Source: an uncultured Lachnospiraceae bacterium (GTDB lineage Bacteria > Bacillota > Clostridia > Lachnospirales > Lachnospiraceae). Taken from it: a DNA stretch of 28,430 nt. Location: contig CAJTQO010000042.1 in the NCBI GenBank assembly GCA_910578405.1, positions 1 through 28,430 of the forward strand. The letters run 5' to 3'. Below, piece after piece: positions 8,170 to 15,235 of the stretch. A model generated the notes under the pieces. The model was not told the origin of the DNA, ran no database searches, and was given only the letters and a program-made list of their open reading frames with translations. Position 1 is the first letter of the stretch; each line of letters begins with the position of its first letter. The position numbers and the translations under genes were made by a program.

Positions 8170-8487
8170 TTGGCAACATTCGTATCCCGGAAAACGGGAA
8201 TGAAGCTCCGCATTTATCCCGAACATATAGGGGAATACCAGAGTTTTCTTAACACACTGCCCGAAAAGGTAAAAAAGGAAATCAAAAAAGCGTCCGTTTG
8301 CAAACGGCTTATTAATCCCGATGACTGTAATCCGAAATGTATAATGGGATATGCCTTTGCAATGGATGGCGAGCAGTATCAGAAATGCCGTTACATGGCG
8401 TTTCAGCCTACCTTGAGTGAGGAAAACAATCCGTATATAAAGCGGTTTTTAGAGAAGGAACTGCGGGCAGGCTCCGATTATGAGTAA
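8170..8487 (+). CDS. Small Cys-containing protein, probably a C-terminal remnant; start uncertain
   Basis: The product is not recognised. The frame encodes about 95-105 residues with a basic, helical first half (RIYPEHIGEYQSFLNTLPEK) and a Cys cluster C-x8-C-x3-C followed by QYQKCRYMAF, suggesting metal binding. The start is unclear. The best ribosome site (GGAGGGG, 8117-8123) serves an ATG at 8126 in another frame, which runs 25 codons and stops at 8201-8203, overlapping an ATG at 8200 of this frame as ATGA. The frame itself is open from 8116 without an ATG. Two readings fit: a coupled leader peptide and a 95-residue protein, or a larger gene decayed by truncation and frameshift. TTG at 8170 is a possible start. 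Confidence 0.55.
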   Translation: MATFVSRKTGMKLRIYPEHIGEYQSFLNTLPEKVKKEIKKASVCKRLINPDDCNPKCIMGYAFAMDGEQYQKCRYMAFQPTLSEENNPYIKRFLEKELRAGSDYE

Positions 8488-8734
8488 GCGCAATGGTAGC
8501 GCAGACGGGGTGCATTGCCCTGTATATGGAAATGGAATAAGATAACGGCTGCGGGCAAGATACAGAGTGAAAAAACGTTCCACGCTGCTGCCCAAAACGC
8601 AAGCAGGAAAGGCGGAGGATAGCTGCAAAGAATAAAGCCAAGGAAGTTTAGGAAAAATTTAATGGAATTGTATGTGCCTTTGTAGTAGAATAACAGGGTT
8701 GGACAAATCAGCAAATTAGAATAGAAAGGAATTT

Positions 8735-9187
8735 ATGATGGCACGAACCGAAAAAGTTGAATTAACAACGTTATGTTTGGTGCATAGTGAAAATGCCTAT
8801 TTGCTGCAGAACCGGGTGAAGGAAGACTGGAAAGGCTATACCTTGCCGGGGGGACATATTGAAAAGGGGGAATCCATTGTTGACGCAGTAGTGCGTGAAA
8901 TGAAAGAGGAAACGGGTTTGACAATTTTAAATCCAAGGCTTTGCGGAGTGAAACAATTTCCTATACAGGACGGACGGTATCTTGTTTTCCTTTTTTGTGC
9001 GGATAAATATGAAGGTGAACTCATTTCTTCAGAGGAAGGGGAGATGCACTGGATAAATAAGGAAGAATTATTAAGTGTAAATTTGGTAAGTGATTTTCAT
9101 GAACTGCTGGAAGTGATATTAAATGAGAGCTTAAATGAATTCCAATATGTTATAGAAGATAACGAATGGAAAATTTTACTGAAATAA
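8735..9187 (+). CDS. NUDIX hydrolase (8-oxo-dGTP diphosphatase-like)
   Basis: Hydrolase for a nucleoside diphosphate linked to another group; the family includes MutT-type sanitisers of oxidised nucleotides. The 150-residue protein has a complete Nudix box: G40, E46, R54-E55, E58-E59 and G61 in the GX5EX7REUXEEXGU arrangement, preceded by YTLPGGHIEKGES. The exact substrate cannot be read from sequence. Two ATGs occur in a row (8735, 8738); AAAGGA at 8725-8730 suits the second slightly better. The gene stands alone, with 247 bp before it and 185 bp after it holding no other recognisable feature, and is visibly A/T-richer than the housekeeping genes. Confidence 0.9.
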   Translation: MMARTEKVELTTLCLVHSENAYLLQNRVKEDWKGYTLPGGHIEKGESIVDAVVREMKEETGLTILNPRLCGVKQFPIQDGRYLVFLFCADKYEGELISSEEGEMHWINKEELLSVNLVSDFHELLEVILNESLNEFQYVIEDNEWKILLK

Positions 9188-9372
9188 TTCTGCCTTTTCC
9201 CTTATGTTTCCCCTTATCATGGTTTGCAGCGCCCTGTGGGAAGATATAATGCAAGGGAAAGACTATCTGCGATATACTGCGCTTTGAAAGGCAGCGGGGA
9301 TTTGGTGGCAAAATATAACAGCGAATATGGCGCTTAAAAACAGTAAATTACAAGCGGGACCGGAGGGATAAA

Positions 9373-10053
9373 ATGGACAGACCTATTACAACATTATTTA
9401 TGCTAATGTCTGTGGATGGCAAAATCAGCGTTGGAGCGTCGGATAATTTAGACGTGGATAAGGATTTTCCTAAAATTACAGGGGTTAAAGAAGGATTGCA
9501 TCAATATTATGAAATAGAGCAGACGACAGATTTATGGTCGCTCAATTCCGGAAGAGTGCAGGCTAAAATCGGCATTAACACAGCGGATATGCCGAATAAA
9601 ACGCCCGTCTCTTTTGTTGTAATTGATAATATGCATTTAAAGGAACATGGCATACGTTATTTATGCGCTTTATCCAAACAGTTTGTGTTGGTTACAACCA
9701 ATGAAAAACATCCGGTATTTGGAATGGAAGAAGATAATCTTCATATGATATATCAAAAGGAACTATCGCTGAAAGATGTTCTTATAAAACTAAAAACAGA
9801 ATATGGTTGTGAAAGAATAACGATACAAACCGGCGGTACATTAAACGGGCTGTTTCTTCGTGAAAAGCTGATAGATTATATTGATATTGTTGTAGCGCCT
9901 GTACTAATTGGCGGTAAGGATACCTCCACTTTAATTGATGGAAAATCCTTATTGTCAGAAAGCGAATTGTCCCAATTAGGTGTGTTGAAATTGCAGGAAT
10001 GCGTAGTTTTGGAAAACTCATATCTTAGATTACGCTATGAGGTAATTCACTGA
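9373..10053 (+). CDS. RibD C-terminal/dihydrofolate reductase-like domain protein
   Basis: A 226-residue NADPH-dependent reductase of the RibD-C (DHFR-like) fold. Typical elements are the N-terminal ITTLFMLMSVDGKIS strand, the central ITIQTGGTLNGLFLREKLID segment (nucleotide-binding GG), and VVAPVLIGGKDTSTL. There is no RibD deaminase domain. In riboflavin synthesis this fold reduces the pyrimidine intermediate; stand-alone copies outside a rib operon, as here, often have unknown substrates. GGAGGG lies about 6 bases before the ATG. A strong terminator follows at 10186-10239, so the transcript ends here. Confidence 0.85.
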   Translation: MDRPITTLFMLMSVDGKISVGASDNLDVDKDFPKITGVKEGLHQYYEIEQTTDLWSLNSGRVQAKIGINTADMPNKTPVSFVVIDNMHLKEHGIRYLCALSKQFVLVTTNEKHPVFGMEEDNLHMIYQKELSLKDVLIKLKTEYGCERITIQTGGTLNGLFLREKLIDYIDIVVAPVLIGGKDTSTLIDGKSLLSESELSQLGVLKLQECVVLENSYLRLRYEVIH

Positions 10054-10185
10054 CGGCTTTTTATGTTTCACCCACTATACATGCGCCTGCTCAAAGAAGA
10101 CGGGGAATAGGGGGGCGGAACAGAGAGAATGCACTCACAACAGAATAATGATACAGCGTCAGGGCATATAGAAAATAATGATAGG

Positions 10186-10239
10186 ATTCCCCTTAAATAG
10201 ACAAGGCAAATAACCAAAATCTATTTAAGGGGGATTTTT
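10186..10239 (+). terminator. Rho-independent terminator after the RibD-C gene
   Basis: A 16-bp stem with one G-U pair (10186-10201 with 10220-10235; core CCCCTTAAATAGA against TCTATTTAAGGGG) is followed by TTTTT at 10235-10239. It ends the accessory gene run before the split deacetylase gene. Confidence 0.88.
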
Positions 10240-10491
10240 ATGTAAAAGAGGAGAATATGTGAACAAAAAAGACAGCGGTATATGGCAGGGAGCGAACCGA
10301 CAGAGCCTGCCGGACACATAAGAATATGGGAAAAGCAGTCGGTCATATACTGGAGTAACAATTCGTGTATGGCGGTGTTTTTTCTTATGGAACAGTCCGG
10401 AAAACGTATATTAAATATGGGAACAAAGGATGGGAAGAAGGGGGTGGGAAGAACAGAGGGGAAGCCTGGGCTGCAGCCGGAAGAGCAAAGG

Positions 10492-10809
10492 ATGGTTCGG
10501 CTGACAAAAGGGATATGGGCGATGCTATTTGCGCTGGCGGCTTTAGCGGTTCTCAGGGGCGCAATCGTAGCTTTGCCCGGAACGATTACAGTAAGCCGTA
10601 TGACAGGGCAGGAGATTCCGGTTTATCGTGTGGAGACGGACAAGAAACAGGTGGCGCTGACTTTTGATACGGCTGGGGGAAATGCAGATATAACCAGGAT
10701 ACTTGGCATATTGGAAAAGCATGGGTGCCATGCTACGTTCTTCTTAACAGGAGGCTGGGTGGAGAATTACCCGGAGGAAGTGAAGGCAATATTGGCAGCG
10801 GGTGGTTGA
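10492..10809 (+). pseudogene. Polysaccharide deacetylase, PdaB-like, N-terminal fragment (gene split by the island)
   Basis: This is the first part of a membrane-anchored NodB/CE4-family deacetylase. From the ATG at 10492 (GGAAGAG six bases upstream) it encodes a signal-anchor helix (GIWAMLFALAALAVL), a linker, then the first half of the catalytic domain: VALTFDTAGGN with the motif-1 Asp, and HATFFLTGGWVENYPEEVKA. The match stops at ILAAG; codons beyond 10802 belong to the insert and a TGA occurs at 10807. The rest of the protein is found at 22403-22817. Fusing the two halves gives about 241 residues, close to the roughly 250 of PdaB. The frame is open upstream to 10282 but that stretch has no good ribosome site or family resemblance. 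Confidence 0.9.
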
Positions 10810-10819
10810 GTTATAATGA
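10787..10819. other. attL: left attachment site of the serine-recombinase island
   Basis: Chromosomal half-site CAATAT (10787-10792), core GCGGG with crossover GG at 10801-10802, then element half-site ending ATAATGA (10813-10819). With attR the halves rebuild attB, CAATAT-15 bp-ATATTG, and attP, TCATTAT-25 bp-ATAATGA. Both dyads share the same axis next to the GG. Confidence 0.8.
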
Positions 10820-11310
10820 TGCTACTTGGAAATGAGGGATGGCTGTGGAAAAGGGCAGCGGGAAGGTTGTTTGAAGGCCATAAGGAAGGCATGATGGAAT
10901 CGCCGGAAGAAGCGCAGAGAGCTGAAACATGGGAAGTGACAGGCAGCAGTGGGGGAGGAGTGATGGAATTGGAGGAAAAGGCACAAAAGGTTAAAAAGGG
11001 GGAACGGATGGATAGCCGCCAGGCGGAGCCGTTAGAATGGGCGGATATGGTGCAGAGGATGGAAAAGGGAAAGGAAATGGATATTCGTGAGGCAGTTGCG
11101 GAAGAGCTGACGGATATTCTGGAAATCGAAATAGACAGGGAAATGGATGAGGAAGGGAAACGGGCAGAATACTTGCGGCAGATTAGGAACCCTTACTTGT
11201 ATCGGCAAGGGGAGTATGTGGTGAAGGTAACGTTTGCAGATACAGAGGCGACACTGGCAGACAGGCTGCAGGAATATATAGAGCATGTAGTGGCGGCGGG
11301 TTTGCCCTAG
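10816..11310 (+). CDS. Small charged protein next to the recombinase, DUF6870-like C-terminal domain
   Basis: A 164-residue acidic and basic, probably soluble protein. The last 75 residues (MDIREAVAEELTDILEIEID, later YLRQIRNPYLYRQGEYVVKV and TFADTEATLADRLQEYI) resemble the short DUF6870-type proteins often found beside serine recombinases in Clostridia; this match is from memory and moderate. The first 90 residues are low complexity (Glu, Lys, Met) and may not be translated; an internal ATG at 11077 would give the domain alone. It starts just inside attL and precedes the recombinase by 170 bp. A role as recombination directionality factor is a guess from position. Its TAG stop overlaps the first base pairs of the MITE-like copy 2. 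Confidence 0.6.
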   Translation: MMLLGNEGWLWKRAAGRLFEGHKEGMMESPEEAQRAETWEVTGSSGGGVMELEEKAQKVKKGERMDSRQAEPLEWADMVQRMEKGKEMDIREAVAEELTDILEIEIDREMDEEGKRAEYLRQIRNPYLYRQGEYVVKVTFADTEATLADRLQEYIEHVVAAGLP

Positions 11311-11480
11311 AGCATGTTTGAAAATTGCTTTCTGGCAGATGTGCGTTACAATTTGTGGGAGACTAAGAGCATGAATGCTCTGCCAAAGGAAGGACGCAAA
11401 GTGGGCTATTTAACCTGAATTTGGCGCAAATATCACGCAAAGAGGGAGTGCAATGGGCTTGTGCATCAGGAAGGAGGGAT
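11309..11480. repeat. MITE-like repeat, copy 2 (right end lost or diverged)
   Basis: It starts AGAGCATGTTTG like copy 1 at 6957 and shares its interior blocks in the same order, ending around TTTGGCGCAAATATCACGCAAAGAGGGAGTGCA. It has a 16-bp palindrome AGAGCATGAATGCTCT (11369-11384) that copy 1 lacks. No right inverted end is visible; the sequence runs into the recombinase ribosome site at 11472. Copy 1 is in the chromosome and copy 2 inside the island. The right boundary given is approximate. Confidence 0.65.
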
Positions 11481-13388
11481 ATGGCAAGGAGAAAGGACAG
11501 GACGCGGCAGGCAAGAGGAACGGCAGTCCCGGTTTTCCGCACAGCGACTTATGCCAGGCTTTCGGTGGACAGCGGGACTGCAGGGAGTGATTCCATTGCC
11601 AGCCAGCAGATGCTTATGCGGGATTTTTTAAAGGGGAAGGAAGAATTTGCATTGGTGCGGGAATATAAGGACGATGGCGTGAGCGGAACCCGTTTTGACC
11701 GCCAGGCTTTGGAATGTTTGCTTTCCGATGTGAGAAAAGGAAAGATAAATTGTATTGTGGTAAAAGATTTTTCCCGGTTTGGGAGAGATCATATAGAAGT
11801 TGGAAATTATTTGGAAAAGGTATTCCCTTTTCTCGGAGTAAGGTTTGTATCTGTCAATGACGGCTATGACAGCTTTGAGCCGGCGTGTGCGGAAAAGAAA
11901 TTGGCCGTTATATTAAAAAATCTGGTCAATGAGTATGTGTCAAAGGACACTTCCGTCAAAGTGGCGTCCGGTTATGCAGCCAGGCAGGAAGCCGGGGCGT
12001 ATGATGGCGGCTGTGCGCCGTATGGGTATGCTTTTGCGGACAAGAGAAAGCAAAAGTTTGTGGCAGAGGAAGGGCCTGCGGAGATAGTGAAGAAGATTTT
12101 TGCCTGGACGCTTGAGGGGGATTCGGCGGCAGCGGTGGTAAAGAAGCTGACGCGGATGGGCGTTAATCCGCCCAAAGCTTATCGGGATACCGGGTCGCTG
12201 TATTGGGACGGAAAGCAGGAAAGAAGCTATTGGAGCCAAACGACGGTAAAACATATTTTAGGGAATATGGCGTATGCAGGGCATATGGCGCTGCATAAAT
12301 GGAAAAGCTCTAAGGCCGATGGGCGAAAGCCATACCGTCTGGAAGAAACGGAATGGAAAGTGACGCAAAGTGCCCATAGGGCAATTATTCCAGAGGAAGA
12401 TTTCCTTCAGGTGCAGGAAATCTTGCAGAAGAGAAGGATAAAGAATGGAGCAGAGGGGTATGGCATAGAGAAGGACAGAGCGGAGGAGTATGGCGTAGAG
12501 AAGGACAGAGCGGAGGAGTATGGAGCAGAGAAGGACAGGACGGAGGGGTATGGAGCAGAAAAGGGCAGGGCAGAGGGGTATGGAGCAGAAAAGGGCAGAG
12601 CGGAGGAGTATAGCGCAGAGAAGGACAGAACGGAGGGGTATGGAGCAGAGAAGGACAGGGCGCAGAGGCATGGGCCAGAGAATCACAAGGCGGGGAAGGA
12701 TGGGCCAGAGCCGGAAGTACGGCGTCCCCCAAACCTGCTTAAGGGGAAGGTGTTTTGTGGAGACTGCAGGATAATGGCCATGCGAATGGGGACAAATTAT
12801 AAAAGAAAGGATGGAAAAATCCGCATTTATCGTTATCGCTGCCGTACATACCAGGAAAGGGGCGTGCCGGAATGCAAAGGGAAATCGGTTTCCGAGAAAA
12901 GACTGGAGGAAGTGGTTTATCAGGCAATTTTTGGGATGCTTATTTTTACCGGAAAATGGAAAGCAGGATGGAGTGGCAGGCAAGGAGAGGAGGCGGCAGG
13001 GATATTAGGCGGCGTGCAAAGGGAACTGCATATGGCAAAGGACAGGATTCGGCAGGGAGAAAGCGCAAAGATGAGGCTATATCTGGAATATAGGAATGGC
13101 TGCAAGGAAGGGGAGGACAGCGGCGGCAAGAAGGCATGGTACTTTAGGGAAAAACGCAAACAGGAGGATGAGATTTATTATTGGGAGAGAAGGAAGAAAG
13201 AACTGGAAGAAAGGGAAGAAAAGCTAAAAGAGTTGGAGACAGGGCAGGGGAAGAGGATAAACGAAGCCTTGGCAGGCGGGCTGGATGCGCAGATGGCGGC
13301 TGTGTTTGTGGAAAAAATATTTCTGTATGATGGGAAAAGGGTGGAGATTGTGTTTGCTTTTCAGGATGCATGGGGCGGCAATGCCTGA
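11481..13388 (+). CDS. Large serine recombinase (site-specific integrase) with internal decapeptide repeats
   Basis: Catalyses integration and excision of the island through a Ser-DNA link. The 635-residue protein has a resolvase domain at about 20-165 (Y24-A-R26-L-S28 with nucleophile Ser28, then SIASQQ, DGVSGTRFDRQAL, VKDFSRFGRDH), a recombinase domain at about 180-310 (GYAARQEAGAYDGGCAPYGY, WSQTTVKHILGN), a zinc ribbon starting C426-GD-C429 with later CRTY and ECKG Cys residues, and a coiled-coil C-terminal region rich in Glu and Lys. Between the recombinase domain and zinc ribbon, codons 324-410 are about nine copies of a ten-residue repeat such as AEEYGAEKDR, which is not a normal part of the family. 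GGAGGG before 11481 fixes the start. A strong terminator follows. Confidence 0.95.
   Translation: MARRKDRTRQARGTAVPVFRTATYARLSVDSGTAGSDSIASQQMLMRDFLKGKEEFALVREYKDDGVSGTRFDRQALECLLSDVRKGKINCIVVKDFSRFGRDHIEVGNYLEKVFPFLGVRFVSVNDGYDSFEPACAEKKLAVILKNLVNEYVSKDTSVKVASGYAARQEAGAYDGGCAPYGYAFADKRKQKFVAEEGPAEIVKKIFAWTLEGDSAAAVVKKLTRMGVNPPKAYRDTGSLYWDGKQERSYWSQTTVKHILGNMAYAGHMALHKWKSSKADGRKPYRLEETEWKVTQSAHRAIIPEEDFLQVQEILQKRRIKNGAEGYGIEKDRAEEYGVEKDRAEEYGAEKDRTEGYGAEKGRAEGYGAEKGRAEEYSAEKDRTEGYGAEKDRAQRHGPENHKAGKDGPEPEVRRPPNLLKGKVFCGDCRIMAMRMGTNYKRKDGKIRIYRYRCRTYQERGVPECKGKSVSEKRLEEVVYQAIFGMLIFTGKWKAGWSGRQGEEAAGILGGVQRELHMAKDRIRQGESAKMRLYLEYRNGCKEGEDSGGKKAWYFREKRKQEDEIYYWERRKKELEEREEKLKELETGQGKRINEALAGGLDAQMAAVFVEKIFLYDGKRVEIVFAFQDAWGGNA
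12450..12710 (+). repeat. 30-bp in-frame tandem repeat inside the recombinase gene
   Basis: Seven well-matched 30-bp units (12450-12659) are followed by one degenerate unit (12660-12689) and a partial one. Each unit encodes ten residues of the type A-E-x-Y-G-x-E-K-D-R. Because the unit is a multiple of three, copy-number change keeps the frame. The unit has no spacers, so it is not a CRISPR array. Confidence 0.9.
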
Positions 13389-13394
13389 TATAAG

Positions 13395-13446
13395 GCCAGA
13401 GGCGCTTTTGGGGATGAATATCCCCAAAGCGCCTCTGGCTTTCTTA
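13395..13446 (+). terminator. Rho-independent terminator after the recombinase
   Basis: GCCAGAGGCGCTTT-TGGGGAT (from 13395) pairs over about 20 positions with ATCCCCAAAGCGCCTCTGGC (13420-13439), with one bulged T and a short loop; TTTCTT follows. It sits between the convergent recombinase and sulfatase genes and may serve both. Confidence 0.88.
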
Positions 13447-13537
13447 TTCAAGCTTATTTTGCCGCAACTGTCTTAGAAATATAAGATAAAGGCAGGTACG
13501 GGCCATAGCCTGCGGTCAGTGTCTTTTGTCGTAATAA

Positions 13538-13560
13538 GCCGGCCCGCAAAGCGTGGCGGC
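13538..13560 (-). repeat. 3'-end stem-loop repeat, copy 1 (after the sulfatase gene)
   Basis: Read on the minus strand it folds GCCG...CGGC with an inner CACGC-TTT-GCGG stem and is followed by TTATT. A near-identical copy lies after the permease gene at 15196-15218. One stem pair changes from C-G here to U-A there, supporting the fold. It begins six bases after the sulfatase stop. Confidence 0.65.
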
Positions 13561-13565
13561 GTTTG

Positions 13566-14936
13566 TTATGAATCGCTGACTGGGGCGATGGTTGGCCTTT
13601 CTCCTTCTGCTTTTTCGATTTCTTCCAAAAGCTGCAGGGAAAGGGCATGGCGGATTTCCGCATAGGCTGGGTCACGCACCAGGTTTTCCAATTGGTAAGG
13701 GTCCTTTTTCAAATCATAAAGGAAATCCTCTTCGTAGTAATCGCTGCTTCCTTCCTGCCATCCGTCCAAACCGGGGGCATAGACGCTGTAAAGGTAATCT
13801 TCGGTGCGGATGCAGCGACCGGTGCGGCTTTCGCTGATTTGGGCAAAAATCCGGTTTATCCTTCCGTCAGTGTGACCGTCTGCCACATGTTTCAGGTTTT
13901 CGCCAATCATGCGGCTGCCCACATCCGTTCCGGCCATAGCGAGGAATGTTTTTGGCAGGCTGGCGGTACTGACCAGTTCGCTGACCTTTTTCCCTCCGCG
14001 GAAACCTGGGCCTGCAATTACCAAAGGCACCTTTAAACAGGAATCGTGGCAGGAACGTTTGTAGTCGTCCCCTCCCATCAGGTGTTCGTCCCGATTCCTT
14101 GTTTTAAAGTGGGAGCCGTGGTCGGAACTGTAAATAAGAATGGTATTTTCGTACAGCCCTTTTTTCTTCAGCATATCTATGATGCGCCCCAAATTATCAT
14201 CCAGGCTTTTGCAGCAGCCCAGGTAGTCCGGGTACATTTCCTTCGCGTCCCCGCCCAAAGCTTTCAAGTCTTCCGGCAGTTCGTATTCTGCAAAACGCTG
14301 TTTGGAGCCGTCAGGCCCTTCATAGCAGCCCCGGTCATTTTGATGATGGGGTTCGATATGGGATATGGTGAGGAAAAACGGCTTTTCCCCATTGTATTGT
14401 TCCAAATATTCCAAAGCGAAATCGGTGATGCAGTCTGTGCGGTAGCCTTTGAATTCCCTTTTCTGCATATTTTCATCAAAAATGTAACCGTCATAGCCAT
14501 GGGAGGTGGCTTCCAGTACGTCGGAAACCCGCCAGAAGCCACGGTAGCCTCCGCGCTGTGCAAGGGGGATTGGATTGCATTCATAGTCGGGGTTGGCAGG
14601 CGTGCCATAGGTATCCCGGTAGCTGGCCAGATGCCATTTTCCCACATAGGCGGTTTCATATCCTGCCTCATCCATATAGTCCGCAACGGTTTTGACGTTG
14701 GCGGGGAGGGGTTGGGCGTTGCGGTAGCAATTGATTTCCGTAGGGTAGCGCCCGGTTTGGAACAGCGCCCTGCATGGGCCGCAGACTGGCTGGGCGGTAA
14801 AGGCGTTTTCAAATAAGACGCCTTCTTGCGCTAAACGGTCCAAATGAGGGCTGATATTTAGTTTTTGTCCGTAACAGCCTAATGTATCGGCGCGCTGTTG
14901 GTCGGAAAAATAGAATAGAATATTTGGTTTTTCCAT
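13566..14936 (-). CDS. Sulfatase (Cys-type, formylglycine-dependent)
   Basis: Hydrolyses a sulfate ester on an organic substrate. The 456-residue protein begins with the metal-binding FSDQQRADTLGCYG (D12, Q13), then has the sulfatase signature C52-G-P-C-R56 followed by ALFQTGR; Cys52 would be oxidised to formylglycine, in anaerobes by a radical-SAM maturase not present in this window. Later ligands include HIEPHH and YSSDHGSH. No signal peptide is visible, so it should act in the cytoplasm on an imported substrate, consistent with the ABC transporter encoded just upstream on the same strand. The ATG at 14936 matches the family start; its ribosome site is weak. Substrate unknown. The frame is open upstream to 15047 without resemblance. 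Confidence 0.92.
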   Translation of the reverse strand: MEKPNILFYFSDQQRADTLGCYGQKLNISPHLDRLAQEGVLFENAFTAQPVCGPCRALFQTGRYPTEINCYRNAQPLPANVKTVADYMDEAGYETAYVGKWHLASYRDTYGTPANPDYECNPIPLAQRGGYRGFWRVSDVLEATSHGYDGYIFDENMQKREFKGYRTDCITDFALEYLEQYNGEKPFFLTISHIEPHHQNDRGCYEGPDGSKQRFAEYELPEDLKALGGDAKEMYPDYLGCCKSLDDNLGRIIDMLKKKGLYENTILIYSSDHGSHFKTRNRDEHLMGGDDYKRSCHDSCLKVPLVIAGPGFRGGKKVSELVSTASLPKTFLAMAGTDVGSRMIGENLKHVADGHTDGRINRIFAQISESRTGRCIRTEDYLYSVYAPGLDGWQEGSSDYYEEDFLYDLKKDPYQLENLVRDPAYAEIRHALSLQLLEEIEKAEGERPTIAPVSDS

Positions 14937-15025
14937 AATTTGTATTTTACTTCTTTCCCTTTCCGCTGTATGGACATGGTATTCCATACAGCCTATTTTA
15001 GTTTGTCTGGCTGATATGATTTTCC

Positions 15026-15160
15026 TGCCTTTGTTTTGCGCCTGCATGTTTGCTTACATTTTGTGCCTTTGTTTTGCGTCGGCCTGTTTGCTTATATTTT
15101 GTGCCTTTGTTTTGCGCCTGCATGTTTGCTTCATTTTGTGCCTTTGTTTTATGTCTGTAT
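15026..15160. repeat. 38-bp tandem repeat upstream of the sulfatase gene
   Basis: Units starting TGCCTTTGTTTTGCG occur at 15026, 15064 and 15102, with a decayed fourth at 15139 (spacings 38, 38, 37). They fill the spacer between the permease and the sulfatase. On the transcript (minus strand) they are A-rich. Nothing coding is supported in 14937-15235. Confidence 0.8.
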
Positions 15161-15195
15161 TTTCTGCCTTGCGGCAGGCATTGCTGTTACAATAA

Positions 15196-15218
15196 GCTGG
15201 CCCGCCAAGCGTGGCAGC
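15196..15218 (-). repeat. 3'-end stem-loop repeat, copy 2 (after the second permease gene)
   Basis: This is the same 23-base fold as at 13538-13560, with GCTG...CAGC outer pairs, inner CACGC/GCGGG pairing and TTATT following on the minus strand. It lies 17 bases after the permease stop. Confidence 0.65.
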
Positions 15219-15235
15219 GTTTGGCATTGCTTGTT

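Noticed and set aside
8488..8734. Possible tRNA or small RNA in the gap before the NUDIX gene
   Set aside because: A GGTAGCGCAGACGGGG stretch recalls tRNA sequence, but no cloverleaf or matching acceptor stem could be found.
10282..10491. N-terminal extension of the deacetylase gene from an ATG at 10282
   Set aside because: No ribosome site fits, and the family starts at the membrane anchor; a better start lies at 10492.
12450..12710. CRISPR array
   Set aside because: The 30-bp units abut each other without unique spacers, lie in frame inside a coding gene, and no cas gene is near.
12258..12983. Long minus-strand frames with Cys/Pro/Leu/Ser-rich repeats opposite the recombinase
   Set aside because: They are the reverse reading of the 30-bp repeat; no ribosome site, no family resemblance, and the plus-strand frame encodes clear recombinase domains.
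14046..14816. 256-codon plus-strand frame opposite the sulfatase
   Set aside because: The minus strand has full sulfatase motifs over this span; the plus frame is a shadow without recognisable domains or start signal.
15026..15160. CRISPR-like or coding repeat before the sulfatase
   Set aside because: The 38-bp units are contiguous with no spacers, and the frames across them lack start signals.
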